From NCBI GenBank assembly GCA_026993285.1, contig JALWTZ010000225.1, positions 1 through 6,012 of the forward strand: DNA of 6,012 bases. Reading direction: 5' to 3'. The notes beneath the pieces were generated by a model. That model was not told the origin of the DNA, did not search any database, and worked only from the letters and a program-made list of their open reading frames with translations. This stretch comes from Lysobacterales bacterium (lineage in GTDB: Bacteria > Pseudomonadota > Gammaproteobacteria > Xanthomonadales > S139-57). The stretch's first letter is position 1. Each line of letters begins with the position of its first letter. Below are positions 1-6,012 of this stretch, piece after piece. Position numbers and translations under genes: made by a program.

Positions 1-77
1 CGGAACTCGAGGCACTGGAGAAACAGGGCATCTCCCTGAGTATTCCGGCAACCTGCAGTCAAGGAGAAAACGCATGA
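1..77 (+). CDS. C-terminal end of an unidentified upstream gene (5' partial)
   Basis: Reading codons from base 3 gives 24 residues beginning ELEALEKQGI and ending SQGENA, then TGA at 75-77. The composition (a charged helix-like stretch, then a short polar tail with one Cys) looks like real protein. The stop overlaps the ATG of the transporter gene as ATGA, the usual sign of a coupled operon. The other two frames are less convincing: frame 1 hits a stop at base 37, and frame 2 is simply the upstream extension of the transporter frame, rich in Arg and Gly. Too little is present to name a family. A small DsrE-like sulfur-relay protein is one possibility, but the fragment cannot establish it. Confidence refers to this being a coding tail. 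Confidence 0.6.
   Translation, partial: ELEALEKQGISLSIPATCSQGENA
61..66 (+). promoter_or_regulatory. Strong Shine-Dalgarno for the RND/MMPL transporter
   Basis: AAGGAG lies 7 bases before the ATG at 74, inside the end of the upstream coding region. Its match and spacing fix the transporter start at 74, although the frame stays open upstream to the window edge. Confidence 0.8.
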
Positions 78-2368
78 ACCCCTTTTCCCGATTCAGTATT
101 GATCACCCCTGGGTGGTTTTGCTCCTGACGACCCTGTTGGTGGTTGCAGCCGCCATGGGTGCGCAAAAACTGGTGTTCAAGGCGGATTATCGCGTGTTTT
201 TTGGTGAGTCCAACCCGCAACTGGAAGCGTTTGAGAAAATGCAGCGGGTCTACGCCAAGAGCGACAATGTGGCTTTCGTGCTGGCGCCGAAAAATGGTGA
301 TGTTTTCACCGGGGCCAACCTGAAGGCCATCCAGGAACTGACCCGTGAGGCCTGGCAGGTACCCTATTCATCACGGGTGGACTCGGTCACCAATTTTCAG
401 CACACCACGGCCGAAGAAGATGATCTGGTGGTGATGGATCTGGTGCCGGAAGAGGAAGTGTTGACCGATGAACGCCTGCGGGAAATTCGGAAGATCGCCA
501 CCCACGAACCCTTGTTGAAAAAACGTATTGTCAGTGAAGACGGCAGCGTGACCGTGGTCAATGTCACCCTGCAGTTGCCGGGCAAGGATCCGGTACACGA
601 AGTGCCGGAAGTGGTGAAAAAGGTGCGGGAAATCCGCGATGCCTTCGAGCAGGCCCATCCGGACATGAAAGTGTATCTGTCGGGCATGGCCATGATGAAC
701 AACACTTTCGCCGAATCCAGCCAGAAAGACAGCCGTACGCTGATCCCGCTCATGTTTGCCATGGTGGCCATCAGCATTGCGATCCTGCTGCGTACCTTTA
801 CCGGCACGCTGGGAACGGTCGCCGTCATTGCCTATGCCATTGCCGCCACCATGGGGCTGGCCGGCTGGGCGGGTTTCTATCTCACCGGGCCATCCTCCAC
901 CACGCCCATCATGGTGCTGACGCTGTCGGTGGCTGACTGCGTGCATATTCTCAGTACGATGTTCCATGAAATGCGCCACGGAAAGGACAAGCGCGAGGCC
1001 CTGATCAGCAGCATGCAAATTAACATGCAGCCGGTGTTTCTTACCAGCGTGACCACGGCCATCGGTTTTCTCAGCATGAATTTTTCCGACTCTCCGCCTT
1101 TTCGGGATCTGGGTAATATGGTGGCCACCGGGGTGATGCTGGCCTTTGTGTTGTCAGTGACTTTCTTCCCGGCATTATTGATGGCTTTACCCTTGCGCGT
1201 GGCTAGCTACGATGAGAAAAAACGCCAGAACGATCCCATGCTCAAGCTGGCCAACTGGGTAATTGCCAGCCGTAACTGGCTGCTGCCAGTAATGACTATC
1301 CTGATTGTGGGTTTGTCGGCACTGGCGCCCACCAACCAACTGAATGATGATTTCGTCAAATATTTCGACCAGCGGGTGCCCTTCCGCCAGGCCACGGACT
1401 TCATGCAGCAACATCTCACCGGCATGACCCGTATCGATATTTCGGTAGACAGCGGCCAGAGTAGTGGTATCAACAATCCGGTGTTTTTACAGAAGGTGGA
1501 GGCGTTGAGCCAGTGGCTACGGCAACAACCGGAAACCGACCATGTGGATACCATCACCGATACACTGAAGCGGCTGAACCGGAACATGCATGGGGATGAC
1601 CCGGCCTGGTACAAGCTGCCGGACAATCAGGAACTGGCGGCACAGTATCTGCTGTTGTATGAAATGTCGTTGCCCTATGGACTGGATCTGAACAACCAGC
1701 TGAATGTGGACAAGTCCTCAACCCGAATCGTTGCCACGTTTCGTAACCTGACTTCCAAGGAAATCATCAAGATGGAAAGCAGAATCAAACAATGGCAGAA
1801 GCAGCATGCTGTCGGTATCCATCTGGAAGCAGCCAGCCCCAGCATCATGTTTGCACACATCGGGCAAAGAAATATTGTCAGCATGTTGAAGGGAACCTTT
1901 ACGGCCCTGGTACTGATTTCCGTCATACTGGGCTTCGCCTTGCGCTCGGCCAAAATGGGGCTGATCTCACTGCTGCCCAATTTGGCACCGGCCGGGATGG
2001 GCTTTGGTATCTGGGCGTTATGGGAAGGAGAAATCGGCCTGGGACTCTCCGTAGTGGCCGGCATGACTCTGGGCATTGTGGTGGATGACACTATCCATTT
2101 CATGAGCAAATATCTGCATGCAAGAAGGGAATTGGGGGAAACCACGCTGGATGCCGTACGTTATGCCTTTGTCAGTGTGGGACGCGCCCTGGTGAAAACT
2201 ACGGCGGTATTGGCTGCCGGCTTCATGGTCTTGGCCCAATCCAGTTTCAAGTTGAATGCCGACATGGGCCTGATGACGGCCATCACCATCGCTATCGCGT
2301 TACTGGTGGATTTTTTCTTTTTACCGCCTTTATTGATGCTGGCGGACAGATACCAAGGAGAATCATGA
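74..2368 (+). CDS. RND superfamily transporter, MMPL/COG1033-type putative exporter
   Basis: This is a 764-residue inner-membrane protein with the duplicated RND plan. TM1 is near residues 14-33, a large periplasmic domain spans about 35-221, and a five-helix bundle spans about 222-375. TM7 is near 402-418, a second periplasmic domain spans about 419-606, and a second bundle spans about 607-757. Each half carries the matching TM4/TM10 signature: VADCVHIL with D288 and H291, and VVDDTIHF with D671, D672 and H675. The two DxxH motifs are 384 residues apart, as expected from internal duplication. In RND proteins such buried acidic residues relay protons, so proton-driven export is the family expectation. 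The length fits the two-bundle MMPL/HpnN-like class and is shorter than AcrB-type pumps of about 1,040 residues, and no membrane-fusion protein gene is adjacent. The start at 74 has AAGGAG at 7-base spacing and overlaps the upstream stop. The end overlaps the LolA-like gene by ATGA. The substrate is unknown; the neighbours point to a lipid or other hydrophobic compound (inference). GC is visibly lower than in the downstream genes. Confidence 0.93.
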   Translation: MNPFSRFSIDHPWVVLLLTTLLVVAAAMGAQKLVFKADYRVFFGESNPQLEAFEKMQRVYAKSDNVAFVLAPKNGDVFTGANLKAIQELTREAWQVPYSSRVDSVTNFQHTTAEEDDLVVMDLVPEEEVLTDERLREIRKIATHEPLLKKRIVSEDGSVTVVNVTLQLPGKDPVHEVPEVVKKVREIRDAFEQAHPDMKVYLSGMAMMNNTFAESSQKDSRTLIPLMFAMVAISIAILLRTFTGTLGTVAVIAYAIAATMGLAGWAGFYLTGPSSTTPIMVLTLSVADCVHILSTMFHEMRHGKDKREALISSMQINMQPVFLTSVTTAIGFLSMNFSDSPPFRDLGNMVATGVMLAFVLSVTFFPALLMALPLRVASYDEKKRQNDPMLKLANWVIASRNWLLPVMTILIVGLSALAPTNQLNDDFVKYFDQRVPFRQATDFMQQHLTGMTRIDISVDSGQSSGINNPVFLQKVEALSQWLRQQPETDHVDTITDTLKRLNRNMHGDDPAWYKLPDNQELAAQYLLLYEMSLPYGLDLNNQLNVDKSSTRIVATFRNLTSKEIIKMESRIKQWQKQHAVGIHLEAASPSIMFAHIGQRNIVSMLKGTFTALVLISVILGFALRSAKMGLISLLPNLAPAGMGFGIWALWEGEIGLGLSVVAGMTLGIVVDDTIHFMSKYLHARRELGETTLDAVRYAFVSVGRALVKTTAVLAAGFMVLAQSSFKLNADMGLMTAITIAIALLVDFFFLPPLLMLADRYQGES
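2355..2360 (+). promoter_or_regulatory. Shine-Dalgarno deciding between two tandem ATG starts
   Basis: AAGGAG lies inside the transporter's last codons. It is 4 bases before the ATG at 2365 and 7 bases before the second, in-frame ATG at 2368. The transporter start at 74 uses the same AAGGAG at 7 bases, so the second ATG may be the main initiator. Confidence 0.7.
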
Positions 2369-3150
2369 TGAACAAGCGAATACTGCTGATTGCCCTGCTG
2401 AGTCTGCTACCGCTGTTTACGCAGGCCGAAACCCCGCAGGAAAAGGGCCTGGCCATTGCCAGGGAGGCCAAGGCCCGGGATACCGGCTGGAAGGACATGC
2501 AGGCTGCCATGAAAATGGTGCTGAAAAACGCCCAGGGCGAGAAAAGCGTGCGCACCCTGCGCATCAAGGCGCTGGAAGTGGAAGGCGACGGTGACAAGAG
2601 CCTGACCATCTTCGACCAGCCGCGGGATGTGAAGGGCACGGCCCTGCTGAGCTTCTCCCACCCGGTGGGGGATGACGAGCAATGGCTCTACCTGCCGGCG
2701 CTGAAGCGGGTCAAGCGCATCAGCTCGCGCAACAAGTCCGGCCCCTTCATGGGTTCGGAATTCGCCTATGAAGACCTGACCTCCTTCGAGGTGCCCAAAT
2801 ACCGCTACACCTACCTGCGCGATGAGCCCTGCGGCGAGGAGACCTGCTTCGTGGTGGAACAGGTGCCCACGGACAAGAACTCCGGCTACACCCGCAGAAT
2901 TGCCTGGCTGGACCAGTCCCACTACCGCCTGCACAAGGTGGAATTCTACGACCGCAAGAACAGCCTGCTGAAAACCCTGACCTTCAGCAACTACCAGCAA
3001 TACCTGGGCAAGTTCTGGCGCGCCCTGCGCATGGAGATGGTCAACCACCAGAATGGCAAGTCCACCGTGCTGGAATGGCGCGACATCCGTTTCGATACCG
3101 GGCTCAGTGACAAGGACTTCAACAAGAACAGCCTCAAACGGGCACGCTGA
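2365..3150 (+). CDS. Periplasmic LolA-like protein, outer membrane lipoprotein-sorting family
   Basis: The product is 261 residues, or 260 if the tandem ATG at 2368 is used. A signal peptide is clear: MNKR, a Leu-rich core, then TQA before E22, a good signal peptidase I site with no lipobox Cys. The mature part resembles the LolA/LolB-fold 'outer membrane lipoprotein-sorting protein' family found beside MMPL exporters. The matching features are a GWKDM segment (41-45), alternating beta strands through 60-115, and WLYLPALKRVKRIS (107-120). These are followed by the conserved-looking GPFMGSEFAYEDL block (126-138), repeated Lys/Tyr-rich strands, and a closing W-R-DIRFDTGL segment (238-247). LolA-fold proteins hold a lipid chain in a half-open beta barrel and carry it across the periplasm. 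Whether this one carries lipoprotein or another lipid is unknown; it is unlikely to be housekeeping LolA, which is shorter (about 180 mature residues). C156 and C161 form a CGEETC pair that could be a disulfide. Its start overlaps the transporter stop by 4 bases and its stop shares one base with the next start. Confidence 0.88.
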   Translation: MMNKRILLIALLSLLPLFTQAETPQEKGLAIAREAKARDTGWKDMQAAMKMVLKNAQGEKSVRTLRIKALEVEGDGDKSLTIFDQPRDVKGTALLSFSHPVGDDEQWLYLPALKRVKRISSRNKSGPFMGSEFAYEDLTSFEVPKYRYTYLRDEPCGEETCFVVEQVPTDKNSGYTRRIAWLDQSHYRLHKVEFYDRKNSLLKTLTFSNYQQYLGKFWRALRMEMVNHQNGKSTVLEWRDIRFDTGLSDKDFNKNSLKRAR

Positions 3151-4340
3151 TGAAACGCGGGTTGCTACTGCTGTGCCTGCTGGCCAGCGGCTGGAGCACG
3201 GCCGCCGACTGGGAATTCAGCGGCAGCGCCACCCTGGAGCTGCGCTACTACCCGCAGGCCGGGCTGGATGTGCGCCAGTATGACGGCGGCAATGTCAGCC
3301 TGATTCTGGAGCCGGAGTTCTACCGCAGTTTCAACGATGGTAGCGACACCCTGCTGTTTGCTCCCTACCTGCAGGCCGACCAGCACGATGCCGCCCGCAA
3401 CCGGCTGGATATCCGCGAACTGACCTGGGTGCATGTGGGGGCAGACTGGGAACTGCGCAGCGGCATCCGTCAGGAATACTGGGGCGTGACCGAGTTCCAG
3501 CATCTGGTGGATGTGATCAACCAGTTCGACACCGCCGTGGACATCGACAACGAAGACAAGCTGGGCCAGCCCATGGTCAACCTGTCGCTGGTGCGGGACT
3601 GGGGCATCGTCGATTACTACCTGTTGCCCGGCTTCCGCGCCCGCACCTGGCCGGGGGTGTCGGGCCGCCTGCGCCCGCCCCTGCCGGTACGCGGCCCGGC
3701 CCGCTACCAGTCCGGCCAGGGTGACCGTCATGTGGATCACGCCCTGCGCTGGAGCCATACCCTGGGCGATGTGGACCTGGGCGTGGCCTGGTTCAAGGGC
3801 ACCAACCGCGAGCCCTTGTTGCTGTCCGACGAGAGCGGCAGCCGCCTGACGGCCTACTACGAACAGATGCAGCAAATCAGCCTGGATGCCCAGGCCACCC
3901 TGGGCGACTGGCTGTGGAAACTGGAAGCCTACCACCGCGCCGCCAGCCGTGAAGACTACAACGCCCTGCAGGCCGGCTTCGAATACACCCGCTATGGCGT
4001 GTTCGGCAGCGACGCGGACCTGGGCCTGTTGCTGGAATACGGCTGGAACGACAGCGAGCAACTGAGCTTCAACCTGTTCCAGAACGACCTGTTTGCTGGC
4101 TTCCGCCTGGCCATGAACGATACCCAGAGCAGCGAGCTGTTGGCCGGCCTCAGCCAGGATCTGGACGGTGGCGGGCAAACCTTTCTGCTGGAAGGCAGCC
4201 GGCGGCTGGGCAATGACTGGAAGGCCAGCCTCACCGCCCACTGGTTTCAGGCCAGCCAGCCGCAGGACCCGCTGTACTACTTCCGCCGGGAAAACCTGCT
4301 GGAATTCCGTCTGAGCTATTTCTGGTCCAGCAGCCACTGA
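3150..4340 (+). CDS. Probable outer-membrane beta-barrel protein, DUF1302-like in pattern
   Basis: The product is 396 residues. A short signal peptide (MKRG, then a Leu-rich core) is probably cleaved after the STAA stretch around residues 18-19. The rest is a run of short amphipathic strands with alternating hydrophobic and polar residues and many Trp/Tyr, typical of outer-membrane barrels. The last strand, about 383-392 (LLEFRLSYFW), ends near the C-terminus but is followed by SSSH, so the terminal aromatic is not the last residue. A segment near 105-130 (GIRQEYWG, then DVINQFD) resembles the GRQ-WG-D-N-D pattern of the DUF1302 porin-like family, but the protein is well short of that family's usual length of about 600. 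A Pro/Arg/Gly-rich stretch at 165-190 is probably a loop or plug-like insert. C9 is not in a lipobox, so it is not a lipoprotein. There is no good Shine-Dalgarno before the start; TGATG overlap with the LolA-like gene implies translational coupling. The likely role is outer-membrane end point, receptor or channel for the cargo of the two preceding proteins (inference). Confidence 0.8.
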   Translation: MKRGLLLLCLLASGWSTAADWEFSGSATLELRYYPQAGLDVRQYDGGNVSLILEPEFYRSFNDGSDTLLFAPYLQADQHDAARNRLDIRELTWVHVGADWELRSGIRQEYWGVTEFQHLVDVINQFDTAVDIDNEDKLGQPMVNLSLVRDWGIVDYYLLPGFRARTWPGVSGRLRPPLPVRGPARYQSGQGDRHVDHALRWSHTLGDVDLGVAWFKGTNREPLLLSDESGSRLTAYYEQMQQISLDAQATLGDWLWKLEAYHRAASREDYNALQAGFEYTRYGVFGSDADLGLLLEYGWNDSEQLSFNLFQNDLFAGFRLAMNDTQSSELLAGLSQDLDGGGQTFLLEGSRRLGNDWKASLTAHWFQASQPQDPLYYFRRENLLEFRLSYFWSSSH

Positions 4341-4365
4341 CCGACGCGGGCCAGTCTGCTACCAT
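4337..4365 (+). promoter_or_regulatory. Candidate sigma-70 promoter for pepN
   Basis: A -35-like CTGACC (4337-4342, four of six to TTGACA) is followed by a 17-base spacer and a -10-like TACCAT (4360-4365, four of six to TATAAT). TGC immediately precedes the -10, giving an extended -10. A transcript would start near 4371-4374, within a run of C, leaving a leader of about 26-29 bases before the pepN ATG. The -35 overlaps the stop of the barrel gene. This was found by eye; no upstream operator was recognised. Confidence 0.45.
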
Positions 4366-4399
4366 GACCCCCCCAAAATGAATAGACCCGAGTGCGTGC

Positions 4400-6012
4400 A
4401 TGAAACCCGTTGACGAAAGCCCCAAGGCCATCCATCGGCTGGACTACCAGCCCCCCGCCCACCAGATTCCGGAAGTCCACCTGCAGGTGGACATTCACCA
4501 CAACCACGCGCGGGTGAAAAGCCTGCTGCAGGTCGAAGCCCGTGACCCGGAAGCCCGGGCCCCGCTGGTGCTCAACGGGGTGGACCTGGAACTGCTGGGC
4601 CTGAAAATCAACGGCGAGCCGGTGGCCGCCGGGCAATACCGCCAGGAAGGCGAGCGCCTGCTGATCGAAGGAGTGCCCGCCCGGTGCGCCCTGGAAGTGG
4701 AGGTACGCATCGACCCCTGGAACAACACCGCCCTGGAAGGCTTCTACCGTTCCGGCGACTTCCTGCTGACCCAGTGCGAGGCCGAGGGGTTTCGCAAGAT
4801 CACCTTCTTCCCCGACCGCCCGGACGTGATGAGCGTGTTCACCGTAACCCTGGAGGCGGACCAGGCCCGCTTCCCCGTACTGCTGTCCAACGGCAATCTG
4901 GTGGACAGCGGCGATGCCGGCCAGGGCCGCCACTTCGCCCGCTGGCACGACCCCATTCCCAAGCCCTGCTACCTGTTCGCCATGGTGGCCGGCGACTTGG
5001 CCCATATCGAGGACCATTTCACCACTGCCGACGGGCGGGAGGTGCTGCTGCGCATCTACACCGAACAGGAGAACCTGGACCAGTGCGACTTCGCCATGGC
5101 CTCGCTGAAAAAGGCCATGCGCTGGGACGAGGAACGCTTTGGCCTCATCTACGACCTGGACATCTTCAACATCGTGGTCACCAATGATTTCAACATGGGG
5201 GCCATGGAAAACAAGAGCCTCAACATTTTCAACTCCGTCTATGTGCTGGCCCGGCCGGATACCGCCACCGATGCCAATTTCGCCGGAATCGAAGCGGTGA
5301 TCGGCCATGAATACTTCCACAACTGGACCGGCAACCGGGTCACCTGCCGCGACTGGTTCCAGCTCAGCCTCAAGGAAGGCCTGACGGTGTTCCGCGACCA
5401 GGAATTTTCCTCCGACCTGCAATCCCGCGCCGTCAAGCGCATCGAGGACGTGCGCTTTCTCCGCGCCAGCCAGTTCCCGGAGGATGCCGGCCCCATGGCC
5501 CATCCCATCCGCCCGGACAGCTACATCGAAATCAACAACTTCTACACCCTGACCGTCTACGAAAAGGGCGCGGAAGTGGTACGCATGTACCACACCCTGC
5601 TGGGCGAGGCCGGTTTCCGCAAGGGCATGGACCTCTACTTCCAGCGCCACGACGGCCAGGCAGTGACCTGTGACGATTTCCGCCAGGCCATGGCCGATGC
5701 CAACGGCGTGGACCTGAGCCAGTTTGAACGCTGGTACAGCCAGGCGGGCACCCCGGAAGTGGAAATCAGTGAGCACTGGGACGGCGAGCGCGGCGAACTG
5801 ACCCTCACCCTGCGCCAGCACACCCCGCCCACACCCGGTCAGGCGGAGAAACAGCCCCTGCACATGCCCTTTGCCGTGGGCCTGTTGGACAGCCAGGGCC
5901 GGGACCTGCCGGTGCAACTGGCCGGCGAGACCGAAGCCCCCGCCCCCGGCACCCGGGTGCTGGATTTTACCGAAGCGGAACAGCGTTTCGTCTTCACCGG
6001 CCTGAACGCGCG
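4400..6012 (+). CDS. pepN: Aminopeptidase N, M1 family zinc metallopeptidase (3' partial)
   Basis: This is a cytosolic enzyme that removes N-terminal residues from peptides in protein turnover. The frame is open from ATG 4400 to the window edge (537 codons plus 2 bases), about 60% of the roughly 870 residues of E. coli PepN. No signal peptide is present. The N-terminal beta domain spans about 1-199 and the thermolysin-like catalytic domain about 200-445. The start of the Ig-like third domain is near 450 (GTPEVEIS); the C-terminal helical domain lies outside. All key residues are present: GAMEN at 267-271 preceded by M266, HEYFH at 303-307, the third zinc ligand E326 exactly 18 residues later, and the transition-state Tyr Y387 in LTVYEKG. 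Each is offset by +6 from E. coli numbering (M260, H297, E298, H301, E320, Y381). The start is the first possible one after the in-frame stop at 4379-4381, and its Shine-Dalgarno is poor (only GAG at 4390-4392). It is probably not part of the preceding operon's function. GC is the highest in the window. Confidence 0.96.
   Translation, partial: MKPVDESPKAIHRLDYQPPAHQIPEVHLQVDIHHNHARVKSLLQVEARDPEARAPLVLNGVDLELLGLKINGEPVAAGQYRQEGERLLIEGVPARCALEVEVRIDPWNNTALEGFYRSGDFLLTQCEAEGFRKITFFPDRPDVMSVFTVTLEADQARFPVLLSNGNLVDSGDAGQGRHFARWHDPIPKPCYLFAMVAGDLAHIEDHFTTADGREVLLRIYTEQENLDQCDFAMASLKKAMRWDEERFGLIYDLDIFNIVVTNDFNMGAMENKSLNIFNSVYVLARPDTATDANFAGIEAVIGHEYFHNWTGNRVTCRDWFQLSLKEGLTVFRDQEFSSDLQSRAVKRIEDVRFLRASQFPEDAGPMAHPIRPDSYIEINNFYTLTVYEKGAEVVRMYHTLLGEAGFRKGMDLYFQRHDGQAVTCDDFRQAMADANGVDLSQFERWYSQAGTPEVEISEHWDGERGELTLTLRQHTPPTPGQAEKQPLHMPFAVGLLDSQGRDLPVQLAGETEAPAPGTRVLDFTEAEQRFVFTGLNA

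Noticed and set aside
371..1018. Antisense open frame over the first half of the transporter gene
   Set aside because: It is codon-aligned with the transporter and rich in His, Gly and Arg. The sense strand encodes clear RND helices.
1792..2088. A 98-codon same-strand frame inside the transporter gene
   Set aside because: It lies out of frame within conserved RND sequence and has no Shine-Dalgarno or domain.
2407..3048. Antisense open frame over the LolA-like gene
   Set aside because: It is a codon-aligned shadow, with no plausible start signal and no recognisable domain.
3174..3176. Cys9 of the barrel protein as a lipoprotein attachment site
   Set aside because: The residues before it are LLLL, and a lipobox needs a small residue directly before the Cys. 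The STAA site after it fits signal peptidase I.
3165..4337. A 390-codon antisense open frame covering nearly all of the barrel gene
   Set aside because: It has the same codon-phase cause. The product is an Ala/Gln/Val-rich sequence with no domain, and the sense frame has a signal peptide and operon overlaps.
4364..4381. Five-codon frame MTPPK before pepN
   Set aside because: Its ATG lies in the candidate -10 element, upstream of the predicted transcript start, and there is no Shine-Dalgarno.
4341..4399. Intrinsic terminator between the barrel gene and pepN
   Set aside because: No GC-rich inverted repeat followed by a T run is visible in these 59 bases, so read-through into pepN is possible.
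4684..5187. A 167-codon same-strand frame inside pepN
   Set aside because: It is rich in Arg, Pro, Gly and His, as expected from an out-of-frame reading of GC-rich coding DNA, and it lies wholly inside pepN.
4316..5917. A 533-codon antisense open frame across pepN
   Set aside because: It is codon-aligned with pepN, so it is interrupted only where pepN would use TTA, CTA or TCA, which are rare in this GC-rich gene. Its translation is low-complexity (rich in Val, Gly, His, Gln and Ala), while the sense strand carries complete M1 peptidase motifs.

Overview
The window looks like ordinary chromosomal DNA of a moderately GC-rich gammaproteobacterium. All genes are on the + strand and packed tightly. 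An Alcanivorax/Marinobacter-like oil-degrading marine lineage is a reasonable guess from the gene set, but this is an impression and not a proven assignment. The PepN fragment is closely E. coli-like in its motifs, which supports a gammaproteobacterial or at least proteobacterial host.

Layout. Bases 1-77 are the last 24 codons of an upstream gene whose stop overlaps the next start (ATGA). Bases 74-2368 encode a 764-residue RND/MMPL-type inner-membrane transporter. Bases 2365-3150 encode an exported LolA-like protein of the 'outer membrane lipoprotein-sorting' type. Bases 3150-4340 encode an exported, probably outer-membrane beta-barrel protein. Junctions in this run are 4-base, 4-base and 1-base overlaps, so it reads as one translationally coupled operon that begins upstream of the window. 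After a 59-base gap, which holds a plausible sigma-70-type promoter and no visible terminator hairpin, comes aminopeptidase N (pepN, 4400 to the window end). It is cut by the window edge at about 60% of its usual length.

How the genes may work together. The three central products would sit in the inner membrane, periplasm and outer membrane respectively. That order suggests a trans-envelope route for a lipid or other hydrophobic molecule: RND pump, soluble LolA-fold carrier, outer-membrane barrel. The substrate cannot be read from the sequence. pepN is a housekeeping cytosolic peptidase and is probably an unrelated neighbour with its own promoter.

No RNA gene, mobile element, CRISPR array or sizeable repeat was seen. 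There is no gene-free stretch over 300 bases. Several very long antisense reading frames exist, but they are codon-phase shadows of the real genes.
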